Shown piece by piece: positions 25,260 to 39,050 of a DNA stretch of 64,000 nt. How positions within the stretch are numbered: the first letter of the stretch is position 1; each line of letters begins with the position of its first letter. The DNA comes from Nyssa sinensis (Eukaryota > Streptophyta > Magnoliopsida > Cornales > Nyssaceae), in NCBI GenBank assembly GCA_008638375.1, contig CM018050.1, forward strand, positions 30,285,723 through 30,349,722. The letters are read 5' to 3'. The notes beneath the pieces were generated by a model. It did not search any database, was not told the origin of the DNA, and worked only from the letters and a program-made list of their open reading frames with translations. The position numbers and the translations under genes were made by a program.

Positions 25260-26056
25260 AAACTCTCACAACTGATGCCTTTCAGTTGTGTGAGATACAT
25301 TTCAGAAAAGTTGAAAACTCAGATATTTGTTTGAGTTGTGTATCCAAACACCATTTCAATTTTTTGGATATGTATCCAAACACACAACTTTTTTAGAAAA
25401 TGAGTTTACTCATTCTTTAACTGGGTGGATTATATTCTGCACAACATGATTAATAGTGGCTTCAGTTAAGTTTTTTTATTAATATCTTAGTTTGAGTTCT
25501 TAATTCTTCTACCTTTATTTTATGTGGACAGGATGGATATATAAACTATAGTATGGGTCTTTCGGCAGTGTTTTGCACAAACTCTATCAATATTCATGCT
25601 GGTATCAATGGCCTTGAAGTTGGGCAGACAGTGGTGATCGCATCTACTGTAAGCGTCAAACCTTGTACATATATTGGAATCTGACTTTGTTTTCAAATCT
25701 GACACATTAATAGTGATATACAGATTCTGATACATAATGTCATGCAAATTGGAGCATCTACTGTCCCTGAGTATAATCAGGCCCATGCATTCTTGATTTA
25801 CCTTGTTCAACCATTACTGGCCACTTCCTTGGCTTTACTTTCTTACAACTGGTAATAATACTCAATTTTATATTTAGTGGTCTAGAAATGCTTAAACTCA
25901 ACTCAGCCTTATCCCAACTATTTGGCATAATTTTGTAATCCTTGATGCTTTATGTGCTGCATATTCTAGGTATCCTTCTTCAGTTTTTGTTGGTGACACC
26001 TACACATACTTTACTGGAATGACTATGGCTGTAGTTGGCATTCTGGGTCACTTTAG

Positions 26057-27718
26057 GTACGTCTCCCATGTGTTCTTCCTTCCATCTTTTACTGCTTAAT
26101 ATCATAATGTAGTTCAAATTATGAATTTTGAATGCTGATGATTTCTGAAAGACCTTGATTTTGCATCTTTCAGTTACTGTTTACAATATCAACATAAATA
26201 TGTAACTTGGAGAGCAACTAACATAATTATAATCAACTAGATGTTTTACCAGTGAATAGTAAAAAAATATTTCAAATTCATGTCGAAATAAATTCAAACA
26301 GTCATGTTCATCAACTGTTTCTCCCCCCCCCCCCAAAAAAAAAAAATAAATAAAAGAAATAATAATAGTGAAGCATCTTGGATGTCTGAAAAAAAAAAAG
26401 AATGTTTTATAAAACTCTGATATCATTTTATTTGTCATGCTTTTACGGGTTACGCATCCACCGTGCTTGTAGAATTTGACAGTGGATGATTACATATTAC
26501 ACCTGAAAACTTCTAAGCTCCTTCAACTTGTTCCGTCCTTTTGGCCTGTGGCGATTGTCATATTAATGGTCTAAGCCCTGTCAACTTCTTCAAACTTTGT
26601 TGACTTTATCTTTCTTGATAGAAAGAGATTAAAGAATTTTCTTTTTTTTCCCCCCAATAATTACAATTTATTCAAGAACTTCCGGAGGAGGCAAACCCAT
26701 ATACAAAAGAAAAGGCAGTTCACACTAGAGCTTTTGATCCTCCAAAAACTACACAAAAGAATCTACAAAAAAAAAAAAAGGTACGAGCCAAGTGGCTTTT
26801 AGGTTTGAGAGTTCGACATTTCAGAGAATGATGTGTAAAAGAGGTGGTCCTTGAGCCTCGCATGTCATTTACTATGATTTAAATAGATAAGAACCTTTTA
26901 TAACGTTCTAATGGAAACTCAAGACAAAGACCTATCTACCACATATGAAACAAACTCCTTTGAGAAGCACATCAGCCTCAATGGTGAGACACCAATTCAA
27001 TCTTCAAATGTGCACAAAACAAAACTTGTATCTCATCTTACCCTATATATATTGTGGATGTGGTTCAAATCTGTTCCAAGCTGCACAAGATAAAAGGGCG
27101 TCTTTGAAAAAAATATGAACAGTATAAAAAAAACCAAATTAAAAAAATTAAGGGTTGTTGAGGGAACCCGAGCCCACTCTAGCCCCATCCTTGCTTTAAC
27201 CTACTTGTGTTCTGCTCCCATTGATCTTCCAAGCTTTCTAGCAAAATTGATATGCAAACTTCCTCTTGTTGTGCATGACATCCTTTAACTTCCAGTGTAG
27301 CTTCTTTCTTTGCGTAACTTGGAGTGGAATATCGTCAGTGACTACTGTAAAAGATCAATCTCAAAAATAGTAAAAATGATATGTCTATGCTGAAATCTAC
27401 TCTGGAGGATATTGTATTCCAGAAGATATAATTTTCCACTAAAAAAATTAAATATAGTTTCTTACGGGGCCTTCTGATATTGATATATGATATTGTCCAT
27501 ATTGATTTGATGAGTGAGAAACTCGATGAAGCCTCAAATTCAAATTTTGTAGATTTAGCTGCTCGACAAAGTTGTCTTTCTACTTTTTTGCATTTAACTA
27601 TTTGATTTCTCTGTTCATTACTTAAGTGTAAGTATTTAATTTATTCTCGCTAAATGTTGTTACCGTGAAACACTCTTGATATTCTTTATTCCTTAAGTTT
27701 TGAACTTCCTCTTATCAC
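26057..27718 (+). other. GPT intron 7, left part (unit A to B join)
   Basis: Intronic DNA shared with 57,166-58,738. It contains a poly-C/poly-A tract (26,325-26,347) that differs in unit C numbering (57,427-57,455). No gene is seen. Confidence 0.55.
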
Positions 27719-27949
27719 TGTTAGAAGTATAGTATATTAGGGTTAGGGTTAGTCGCCTATATATTATTGTGATACTAGGGTTAGGGTTAACCGCCACATA
27801 TAATTGTGTAATGCTAGTGGGATTAGGGTTTCATAGTTTGTTTCCTTTGTTTATGCTTTCCATGTTCAACTTCAGTACCCTCCTATATAAGGAGATCTCT
27901 TTTATAGTTTTGAAATGAATTCAGTCTAATACAATGTAGTTCTTTGAGT
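27719..27949 (+). repeat. Partial LTR, plus orientation
   Basis: Starts TGTTAGAAGTATAG, contains two agggttagggtt phrases, a TATA-like tcctatataaggag, and stops at ctttgagt, about 50 bp short of the intact copy. It forms the left arm of a near-perfect inverted repeat with 28,001-28,231. Confidence 0.8.
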
Positions 27950-28231
27950 TGATAGATTTGGTAGAATAACATAAAAGAGACAAAAGAGAAAAGGAAGAAA
28001 CTCAAAGAACTACATTGTATTAGACTGAATTCATTTCAAAACTATACAAGAGATCTCCTTGTATAGGAGGGTACTGAGGTTGAACTATGGAAAGCATAAA
28101 TAAATGAAACAAACTATGGAACCCTAATCCCACTAGCATTACACAATTATATGTGACGGCTAACCATAACCCTAGTATCACAATAATATATAGGCAGCTA
28201 ACCCTAACCCTAATATACTATACTTTTAACA
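27950..28231 (-). repeat. LTR, minus orientation (282 bp)
   Basis: On the minus strand it reads TGTTAAAAGTATAG ... CCAAATCTATCA (TG...CA). Immediately upstream in that orientation is a polypurine tract, GAGAGGGGAG (28,232-28,241 read in reverse), as expected for a 3' LTR. Confidence 0.8.
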
Positions 28232-29866
<1,635 letters not shown>

Positions 29867-30296
29867 CATAAAAAAAAAAAAAAGAGAGAAGAAAACAGCA
29901 GCTGGCGACGCAAGCAGGAGACCAGAAGAAAAAGGTCAAAAGAGGCTGGGCTAGGGGGCATAAGGCTGAGCAGCGGCTGGGCAGAGAAATGACTGGGCGC
30001 AAGCAAAATAGAAAACAGAATAGAAAAGGAACCAGAGAGAGAGGCGGCGCTGATCAGGGAAAACCAGTGACAGAAGAGAAAAGAAGCAGAGAACGACTGA
30101 CGTTGGGGCCTTCATTGTGAGCAAAAATTCAGAAGTACAGAGAGAGGGTGTAGAGACAGAAGCGAAGTTCAGATTTGAGAAGACAAAAAAAAAAAAAGCA
30201 AAAAGAATAAGGAAAAAAGTAGAAGCGGCTGAAGCGTGAAAAGGCAGAAGAAGACAGAAGCGGCGCAGCGTCGGCTGAAGCAAAAGAAATATTCAG
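29867..30296 (-). other. Right end of the retroelement insertion
   Basis: Purine-rich with poly-A tracts (29,869-29,883; 30,185-30,197), and no domain recognised. It ends at aatattcag, directly followed by the duplicated host CACT. Confidence 0.5.
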
Positions 30297-30647
30297 CACT
30301 CCCTCAGGTTTGGTCAGAGCATCTCTCTCTACTGTTCCAGAACTGTTCTAGATTATTAGAGATTCTTATTTACTTTACTTTCTGTCAGCTTTCTGGCTAC
30401 ATTCCTTGTCCACGGCACCGGCTGCCGAGGTAGCTTTCTAAGTATTCTCACTGCCGTTTTGTGCTTTAGGAATTGGCATAGAATCTTTGTGAATTTTCTT
30501 CAACGATATTGTGAAAATCTTTAAATTTTTCAGGTTTGACCCTCAGACGTACTGACTGGGACAAAAGATGAGACACTCATGAACTTATTCTTAAGACAAT
30601 TTGGTAGGATGTCAGAAAAGTCACTTTGCATCCTACTACTTTTCCAG

Positions 30648-32381
30648 GTAACTAAATCATGTTTTTTTCTTATTTTTATCTTCAAGCTGCTTGTGTATGT
30701 GAAAAAAATATTGAAAACCTCAATAAGCGACTTGTTTGTTATTACTTAGTTACATGGTTTGCAAGTATAGTTCCAACCTAATATTCAACAAGTGCTGTCA
30801 TACAAGTGATATCAGCATCATGTATCAAAAATAATTCTAAGAATCTGTATTGAAGTTCATTACTTACCTTAAAAAAAATGTGTTGAGGCCTCATTATGTT
30901 CATTTTAATTGGTGTTAATTCATTATTGGTGTGCAGGTTGGAGTCAAGATCCCTTTTTGGGCTTCCAATCCTAAAATAGATACTATAATTAAAATGGGAA
31001 GTACAGGTATTCAATCAAGATTGGAACAAACCACCAAAACTTAACTATCTATAGTCAAATTTAGTCATGAGACTCGTGACCACCCCATAACCACTGTCAT
31101 CTTTAAATTTGTTCACCAATATGACTCACAAAAATTCACTTAAATCATGTAAATGCCATATTGTTTGACAACCAGGTCAAATTGAAATTATAGTATAAAT
31201 TGAAGTGGTGGCATCCCCAGTTGAAAGGGCAGTTGATAATGATGCAAGTAGAAGCAGTTGGTCGTTGCTAGCTGCAACGGGAGTGATGAAAGTGACATGA
31301 ACCACTAGTCTTAACCAACCAAAAAGGCAGGTCTAGGCTTCTTATTTCATGATTTAACCTCTATATCTTGAGGTCTTGTGGTCTAGGGTTCTTATTTCAT
31401 GATTTAACCCTCATTTCTTGAGGTCTCACAAGACCAAATGCATATTACTTGGCCAACAAGTCATGTACAAAGTTGGTATTTTTATTTATTTAGTTCTTTA
31501 TTTTTGTAAAGTCGGTAGAATTAGTCCAAGAGATCATGCTATACCTAAACATTTTTTCTCCACCATTTATTCTTGAGTTACATGGTAGGATAGGACTATT
31601 GATAACTATAATCTAGTTGATTTTTTGGGGCCATTATGGCTTCAATCTCATAGCCATATGACATATGGGTTCATCCCTCTTGGGTGTTTTAATATAATTG
31701 ATATACATTTACCTATCTAAAAACATTTGTGCATGGTACCAGTAGCATAACATCTTTGTTATTATTTTTCTTTTAATCAAATAAAGAATTGAATCTTGGT
31801 AATTTGTGAAAAATATCAAGGCAAGAGTGGGAAGAATAAGTAAGGAGATATGGGAGCAATATTATAAGAAAATATAGGAGTGGCATCTTAGTAATATGTG
31901 CAAATGTTGGTTTGTTTTAGAAGCATGGGGGCGAATACAGGGAAGATTGTGTTACTTCTCTTCTCCCAACTATTTCTCTTTTTATAGAAGATAGATATAG
32001 TCTCTCTAATATGATTGTATTGGTGGATTGGTTTAGGACTTGGCCTTTTATTTAAGGGTCTGGTCAAATAGATTTCAAACTTGCCCAATCCCATGCAAAA
32101 GCACTAACTATTGTCAGCTCTACTTTCGACCATAGACATTCAGACAATTTATTTGAGAGTATGCTGAATGCATATCAGTTGGTCTGTAAAGTATACCTAG
32201 TGGGCAACATGAGGTGTAGGGCTCTTGTTCCTTGTAAGAGTGCCATGTTTCCAACCCATGTTTTGTTCTGAGGTTCAGATGCATCTTGAAAGTTCTCCTT
32301 CATGCATAAGATAGCTAGATAATATATGCTCATAAATGCTTGCAATCTTCAAATGTATCAATTCCATTCGTTTTGTCACAG
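30648..32381 (+). other. GPT intron 9 (pseudogene A)
   Basis: Matches 1,285-3,232 with small deletions, for example about 160 bp missing after 30,808. No gene is seen. Confidence 0.55.
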
Positions 32382-32441
32382 GCCATAGGCTGCTGTTTCT
32401 GTTTTGTGCTAAGGTGGTTCCTTGTTGGTTCGTACAAATGA

Positions 32442-33640
32442 GACGGCAACATCAGAAAAGCAATCTTCTAGTTACACTCATTAACATGCGGTGGTACCTT
32501 GTCAGATGCGTGTGTTGTATTATTTGATTTTGTTCTTTGAAAAAGGAACAACTTAACCCTACACATTTTGTTAGGAAACGCTAACATCTGCAGTTTGGAG
32601 TGGCGTTGACATAATAATCTAGGAAAACCAATAACTTACCTCAAGCTAAATTACTTTTGTTGAGTTCTGTATATTATTTAAATTTAGAATTTTTATCACT
32701 AATTTTGGAAGTAATTGTAGAATGTTTTGCACTCTTCCCCTCTCAATTTTTTTCCCCAAATATATTCGTGATGCCAGACCTCAATAATTTGTTTTAGTAG
32801 TGAAAATGCTATATAATGTAGTCACTGTGACCTGCTAATTTTGCTCGGTGTTTGATTATGCAACATGGGTGGGTGTTGGGTCTGATCAGCCAATACCTTC
32901 ATATGGTAAAAGCTTTGAACCCTTGGCTCTGCCGCTGCCGCTGTCGCTGCTGCGGCAGAATCTCAAATTTAATCCGTCTTTTCTACTGCATACATGATCT
33001 GCTTATCAAGTTTGACGCCCAGAAAAATGTATCGAGGACTGCTACTGAATCATAAAGCATATTTTCTTCATTTATAAATTTAAGCCAGTTTGCTTGGTTT
33101 GGCCCCTAAATGAAATAATTTCATTCACTTTTATATAGTATTTTAAGTAATGGATGAATCTAGAATGGATCCATTAAAAAAATGATTGCCAAATCAAAAT
33201 TGGTATTTGAAATCATGAATTTGGACAAACACAACACCTGAAAATGATCGTTTCGGAAGAAATATGGAGAAAATCAACTGTTTTGCAGTGAACAATTAAT
33301 AATTTTATTATTTAATAATAGTTTAAAACTTTTTTTAAAAAAAATTCTTTGTAGGATAAATTATTAGAACTGAAAAATAAATATGCTTATGTATATAAAG
33401 TATAGAAAAATTACTAGTAACTATGAGTTTTATTATACTTTAAATTAAATATAATATATATTCTTTAAGGAAAATGTTCATGATCACATTGCAAATACTT
33501 ATATATCTCCTATCCTATTTTTTTCGGAAAAAAGTGTATACTTGTAAGAGATTTTTTTTTAATTGAAAATATTGTAAATTTTAATAATTAATATTTTTGT
33601 AAATTAATAATTTTTGAGTTTTATAAGATTTTTTTACTTA
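32442..33640. other. Spacer between GPT exon 10 and the minisatellite
   Basis: AT-rich; matches 3,293-4,330. No gene. Confidence 0.55.
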
Positions 33641-33643
33641 TAA

Positions 33644-33905
33644 AAGGGTTGATAGTTTTATGTTCGGTGGGTGGCTAATGTGAAGGATGTTTTGTTGAAA
33701 TCATTCTAAGTTTCTAACTAAGGATAAAAGGGGTTGATAGTTTTATGTTCGGTGGGTGGCTAATGTGAAGGATGTTTTGTTGAAGTCATTCTAAGTTTTC
33801 TAACTGAGGATAAAAGGGGTTGATAGTTTCATGTTCGGTGGGTGGCAAATGTGAAGGATGTTTTGTTGAAATCATTCTAAGTTTCTAACTAAGGATAAAA
33901 GCCGA
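33644..33905. repeat. Minisatellite, three units of about 84-86 bp
   Basis: Three consecutive copies of a unit beginning ggttgatagttttatgttcg, starting near 33,648, 33,732 and 33,818. Unit C has a single copy (61,905-61,987) and unit A none. The copies differ by only a few bases, so the expansion is recent. Confidence 0.85.
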
Positions 33906-34034
33906 AGACTCCCAAGAAGTTTCTCAGGATGCTTTAAATGACTTTGCTAGGATTTGTTGTTTTGCTTAATTTCAATGCCGTGATTGACCCGGCTGCAGAT
34001 TTAGTTAAGCAATAAACCATGTGTAATCTCAACT

Positions 34035-34707
34035 TAATGATTGTAGAAGAATTTTTAACACGAAAATGTGTGAACGCTAGAATAGTCAGAATTGTATAAA
34101 ATTCGATAGGTGGTTTGGAAATGATGTCAAATTCTTCTTAACACAGAAATGCATGCAACGCTAAAATGGTCAGAATTGCGTGAACTTCTGTGGGTGACTT
34201 GAAAATGATGTGCTGATCAATACTCATCGCTTTGCCACGACGTATGTTGTTTTGCGGACAAATTCTTTCGTTTTGACTTTCAAAAGCGCGTTTTTACTAC
34301 TTTTGGTAATAAATGTGTCACTTAATTTCCTAGAGCTGCAGTTGACGTTTAGAGATGTCTTTTTACCAAATTGTTGTTTAAGTTTAGGACTTTTGAATTA
34401 TTATTTTAATTAGAATATTTCTATTTTTAGAATTTTTGGTATTTTTCTTTATTTTAATTATTTCTTTTCTAAAGTTACAGTTCTAGTCGAATTACGAATT
34501 CTAATCTTAGACGAATTAGGTTTTGCAGCCTATATAAATGCTCTTTCTTTTCATTGTAAGATTAACTTTTATTCAATAAAGAATTTTTTTTCCAAAATCT
34601 TATTCTCTGAGTTCGTGAATTCGAATGTGTTATTTTTGTTCGTGGATTTGGACGATTTTTCAAGAAGCAGGTAGTGTCCTATTTCTTCACGAGCTTCGGC
34701 TACGTCA
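34035..34707 (+). mobile_element. 673-bp solo LTR-like insertion before glucanase 2
   Basis: Flanked by 5-bp duplications CAACT (34,030-34,034 and 34,708-34,712). Units A and C have the uninterrupted aatctca(a/c)ctactacccc. It ends in CA, has a TATA-like cctatataaatgc (about 34,530) and a polyadenylation-like aataaag (about 34,577), and has no coding domain. The start is TAATGATTG rather than TG directly at the duplication, so the element type is likely but not certain. It ends 117 bp before the glucanase ATG. Confidence 0.65.
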
Positions 34708-34735
34708 CAACTACTACCCCTATCTGTCTCCCTAT

Positions 34736-34772
34736 ACATATATATATATATATATGCACACAAACACACACA
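34736..34772. repeat. (TA)n-(CA)n in the glucanase 2 promoter
   Basis: Short TA run followed by CA-rich sequence, 53-89 bp before the ATG. The TA run may act as the TATA region. Confidence 0.75.
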
Positions 34773-34824
34773 GAGCTTTGTGGTGCCAATTGTTAACCGT
34801 TCTTCTGTTTATTCTTCAATCTTC

Positions 34825-36244
34825 ATGGATGCTAGAAGTCGTTCCATTGCTATATTGCTTCTAGCTGCGTCGCTTATGGCTACCCTAAACTTTGCAGGTC
34901 TCTGTTTAACTCTCTCTCTCTCTCTCAGAGACACACACACACACAAACACATAGTAGTTAGTGATTACTTGTATCTCTGTTGATGTCACACTTTTTCTCA
35001 CAAAACACTCGTTTTGGGACATTGGAATTACCAAAAGAGGTCAATTGTTGCATTGCCAGGGGCTGTGCTTCAATTAATTTTATTACTTATTTAGGAATTC
35101 ACATCATTTTTTTCATTCAATTAATTTAAAATCCATCTGGAAGAATTTTTTCCTATTTCGGTCAGGAAAAAAATGCAGTGTGTTATGAGCAATTTGATGA
35201 AGAAATTCAAATTCACAGACATTTGAAGTTCAAATACATGTTCAATCTAATGCAGGTGCCCAAATAGGAGTCTGCTATGGAACGTTGGCCAATAATTTAC
35301 CATCCCCACCAGAAGTGGTGGCACTTTACAACCAGAATAACATCCAGAGAATGCGAATCTACAGCCCAAACCAATCAACTCTGCAAGCCCTTAGAGGCTC
35401 CAACATTGAGCTCATGCTAGGAGTCCCACATGAGGACATCCAAATCCTTGCTTCCAGCCAAGACTCTGCAAATTTATGGGTCCAAAACAACGTAAGAAGC
35501 TACCCCACCGTCAGATTCAGGTACATCGCGGTTGGTAATGAAGTCAGTCCTTTAAGTGGTGCAACAACTGCGCTTGCACAATTTCTACTCCCCGCCATGC
35601 AAAACGTTTACAATGCAATTTCTGCGGCCGGTCTTGGCAACCAAATTAAAGTTTCCACTGCCATTCCCACTAGCTTCTTTGGGAACTCGTATCCTCCATC
35701 ACAAGGCTCTTTCAGGCCCGAAATTCAATCATTTCTCGATCCCATCATTGGGTTTTTAGCAGACAATGGTGCCCCGTTGCTCCTCAACTTTTACCCATAT
35801 TTTAGCTACATTGGTAATCCCGAAAGCATCAGTCTTGATTATGCACTTTTTAGAGCTCCTGGAGTGGTAGTTCAAGATGGCCAATTTGGGTACCAGAGCC
35901 TTTTCAATGCTATCCTAGATGTTGGTTACTCGGCACTTGAAAAGGCTGGCTTTGCTTCCATGGAAATTGTGGTTTCAGAGACTGGTTGGCCTTCAGCTAA
36001 TGGAACTGCAGCAACTATTGATAATGCAAGGACTTACGTTACAAATTTGATTGAACATGTGAAGGGAGGGACCCCTAAAAGGCCTGGCAGGCCTGTTGAA
36101 ACTTATATTTTTGCTATGTTTGATGAGAATCTAAAGATTTCAGACTCTGAGATGCATTGGGGGCTCTTTTTCCCCAATAAACAGCCCAAATATCGAATTA
36201 GTTCCAATTTTGGATGGTCTTATTCGTATGTATTACAATGTTAA
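34825..36244 (+). CDS. Beta-1,3-glucanase 2 (GH17, PR-2 type), two exons
   Basis: Endo-1,3-beta-D-glucosidase that hydrolyses beta-1,3-glucans such as callose and fungal wall glucan; secreted. Exon 1 is 34,825-34,897 (signal peptide [20 protein letters not shown]...), the intron 34,898-35,255, exon 2 35,256-36,244; total 353 residues. The mature protein starts at about residue 26 with AQIGVCYGT. Acid/base Glu is at about 120 (AVGNEVSP) and nucleophile Glu at about 266 (VVSETGWPS). The tail [13 protein letters not shown]...YVLQC ends without the C-terminal vacuolar extension of class I enzymes, so an apoplastic location is likely. The single intron in the signal-peptide end is typical of the family. 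The solo LTR 117 bp upstream may alter its expression. No internal lesion is seen. Confidence 0.93.
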
Positions 36245-36569
36245 TTAAGGGTTACTTTGTTCCCTGGCAGAAGCAGAGAGTGGCTAAATGATAAAAAGGT
36301 TTTGAATCGTCTCGTTCCATGCTTGGGTTCAAGTCTTATTGCTCACGGAAGTATTAAGGTAACTTTCACTCTATTGAATTTGTTATCAGTGAACTAACCC
36401 AAAAATTCGTTAGGGCTTGAAATGTTATATGCTTAGCCCAGTCTAACCTAAACTTTTAAGATTGAGTTCCAGCCTGAGCCCAATTTGAACTTTGGGCAGC
36501 CCATAGCCTTTTCTTCTCTTATGCAAGGCCTTAAATTTATTTCAAATTCAAATTCAAGTACAAAATTAT
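36245..36569. other. 3' flank of glucanase 2
   Basis: Conserved in all three units; likely carries the 3' UTR. No other gene. Confidence 0.5.
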
Positions 36570-37676
36570 TTTCTAACAAATGTAGATAAATCTCCCCAAT
36601 TTTGAAAATTAAATATTCAATTTTGGGAGTTTTCAAATCAAGCATTCCACAACTTGGACATTTAAGAGCAAGGACAGAGACTTTGAGAGGACTCCGCCGC
36701 CATAAAAGAAGAATTGGAGTAACTAACATGGTATCTTGGAAGGTATTTTTTTTCGAATAAGAAAAAAAAAGTATAAAACACTTGTTTTAGGATTTTCCTA
36801 CATTTATATATATAGTATTGATATAGAAAGAAATGTTTGTGTCAATTACGAGTGTCTGATACATCACATGTGATATATGCGTGCACGTAAAATGCACACA
36901 CCAATCAAATCACGAGTCTAACATTCATTTTGATATAGATATAACGTATATTTAGTGCCATGGAATGGATTCATTCCTTATTCTTGTTTGAGAATAATTG
37001 TGAGTGAGTATTTCATTAAAAATAATTTCAAGCATTCCTTTGACCTAAATAAATAATCGTTATTTTCTTCTATGTCATTTTCATTATGTTTCTATTTTAT
37101 TCAATAAAATAATAATTTCATTTTTACGTATCAAACATAACCTTAAAAGATCCCTATCATCTATTGCAATTCTTATTGTTTCTTTTAAAACATCTTCTAT
37201 TTTTAAAATATATCCTATAATGCCTAAAAATATAAAGTATATGCGGATGACATTTCATTCAATCAATCAATATTAATGTTACAGAACTTCCTAAAACCCA
37301 CGCACAACATTTGCATTGTCCCACCTGGTAAAGTGATTCAATCCAATTCTGAGTCTACCTCTAGCTAATAAAGATCAAATCAGTTATTGCCTCACAGCAA
37401 CTAGGGCAAGAGGCTTATGAAACCATCGAATTCATGTAAGAATTTAAATCCAAAAGCATACATAGATCAATGATATGAATAATGCTGTATACCTGAATAC
37501 ATGAATAATGTGTATAAAACTGAGTTGCCTACTCAAGTAGTGTGAAAAGTCACACTGAAGAATGCAAAAACATTCAAAATCTAAATTATTTGCAAAATGG
37601 CTTAAATTGGGGGGGAGTTTGATTGGATTTATTTTTTTTCCTCATGTCACTTAGTTTAATTTATTACAGTTGTTTG
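36570..37676. other. 1.1-kb segment present in units B and C, missing in A
   Basis: In unit A the flanks join near 6,263. Unit C starts the same segment at 63,967. AT-rich, with no gene or clear terminal repeats, so a deletion in unit A is the simpler reading. Confidence 0.6.
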
Positions 37677-37989
37677 TGTTTATTGATTTAGAAATCATTC
37701 AATAATATAATAAAATTGTTGATGTAAGAACAAACTAGTAAGTACTTTAATGTTTATGCTTTTGCACGACGAGAGTATAAGGAGGAAGAGCTTGCATGTA
37801 ATTAAGTGTTAGAGGATTTATTGTGAAAATGGGACAGACACAGAAGATTTATCATTGTCTCCAGTGCATCAAAGTGATTAAAAATTAGTTTCAAAAATTC
37901 AGATTCTGCTCCAATTATTCTACTTTACTCAATACTGGATTCTATTTCACCGATTGTTTTCACGTTTTGTCATAATTTTGTCAGTGTAC

Positions 37990-39050
37990 AGTGAGTTGCT
38001 TAGATTTTCCCTACTACTTTTAGTCATTTAGTCAATTAAGTATAAACTCAATTTTGGCATTGTTGGACTATTATACTTCAGTTAACCATTAAATCACCTA
38101 GAATTTTCACAACATTTGTTCCAACAAACCTAGATTCGTTTGCGTGAATATTCTAGTGGCTATTTCGTGTGCTGCTGACAAAAAATTCATTCAAGATTTG
38201 GTTCGTACTGAATTTTGCATAAATCCATTCGTTCGATGTTGGTTCGAACCAACAATTCAACAAAAATTCCAATAAGAGCTTCAAATCGATTCATTCGATC
38301 ATTCATTCTAACGAATCAGGGTTCATTCATTCAAACAAATTGTTGCGAATTGACAGTTTTCTATTCTGATTCTAACATCGATTTGTGGGTGTCCAAAACC
38401 CTTAATATATAAGAGATTTGATCACAATTTTGAAATAGGACTTTTGGCAGTAACAACATAGTTTTCTATCTTCTTCCAAAAGAATTTTTCTTTGCACAAG
38501 AACTTTGAAAGTTTTTTTCAACAACGTTTTTGAAGTACATGTAATCGACGAAATTCAAGATTGCAGTGGAGTTTGCAATTGTGTTAAGAATTTGTCATTC
38601 AAGAATTTCAAAGCGGCAGATTGGCTTGGAGAGTTACTTGAGGATTCGAGTTTGAGAAGATTTAGATCGTCAACAAAGCTTGAAGAACTAAGTCAGAGTT
38701 TGTACAAAACCTATAATCGTCAAACCTCTTCTAGTGAATTCACATTTAAGTCGGCACTCTGAAATTTTCCAAAACAAATACAATTTATCTATAGCGATTT
38801 TCTTGCTAACAAATTCAATACACTGTCTCTATCTTTTATTATTATTCTTTAATATTGCCATAGTTTAAATGATTGAATGTCACTAAATTTGATTGCATCC
38901 CACTAGAACTTTAATCCTCACATAATTAAAGTAATAACTTTATTCTTCTTGAAGCAAATTAAAATTGGAAAAGATAACTTTGATTTGCTATATAAACCTA
39001 TTCACTCCCCTCGAGTTCTAATATTTGACATTTAGATACACATTGAGCCT
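37990..39050 (+). mobile_element. Old LTR-retroelement-like remnant (unit B)
   Basis: Paralogue of 6,600-7,665 with the same gaacgaa-type motifs, the TATA-like aatatataagag (38,404) and the leader end tattcactcccctcgag (38,999). No coding domain. Short frames here (for example 38,505-38,762) are not open in unit A. Confidence 0.35.

Larger units (their letters stand above)
24302..25387. mobile_element. TIR-bounded insertion in GPT intron 4 carrying an ACR gene fragment
   Basis: This 1.08 kb is absent from the same place in unit B (about 56,490). The ends show inverted GTTTGGATA (24,309-24,317) and TATCCAAAC (25,373-25,381). The right end also has a further TATCCAAAC at 25,341. A target duplication is not clear; ct(t/a)(t/a)ac-like remnants flank it. 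The interior looks genic on the minus strand, with a (TC)n leader-like tract at 25,222-25,258 and an ACR exon at 24,922-24,984. I infer a non-autonomous DNA transposon that captured a host fragment; the superfamily is open. Confidence 0.6.
1..26797. repeat. Tandem block unit A (about 26.8 kb)
   Basis: First of three head-to-tail copies. Its opening (gagagttccacatttcagag) recurs in slightly altered form near 26,810 and 57,905, and from there GPT exons 8-9, the glucanase and the flanks follow in the same order and strand. Compared with unit B it lacks GPT exons 1-2, the 0.67-kb solo LTR, the minisatellite and a 1.1-kb segment after the glucanase. It has in addition a 4.0-kb solo LTR and a 1.08-kb insertion in GPT intron 4. 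The unit limits are relative to the window start and are not true breakpoints. Confidence 0.85.

Noticed and set aside
27738..27790. agggttagggtt repeats, possibly an interstitial telomere
   Set aside because: Only two short TTAGGG-type doublets, repeated in both LTR copies. The plant telomere unit is TTTAGGG, and these are part of the LTR.
34210..34413. 67-residue open frame in the 673-bp insertion
   Set aside because: Located in an LTR-like segment with no protein similarity recognised; hydrophobic composition comes from T-rich DNA.
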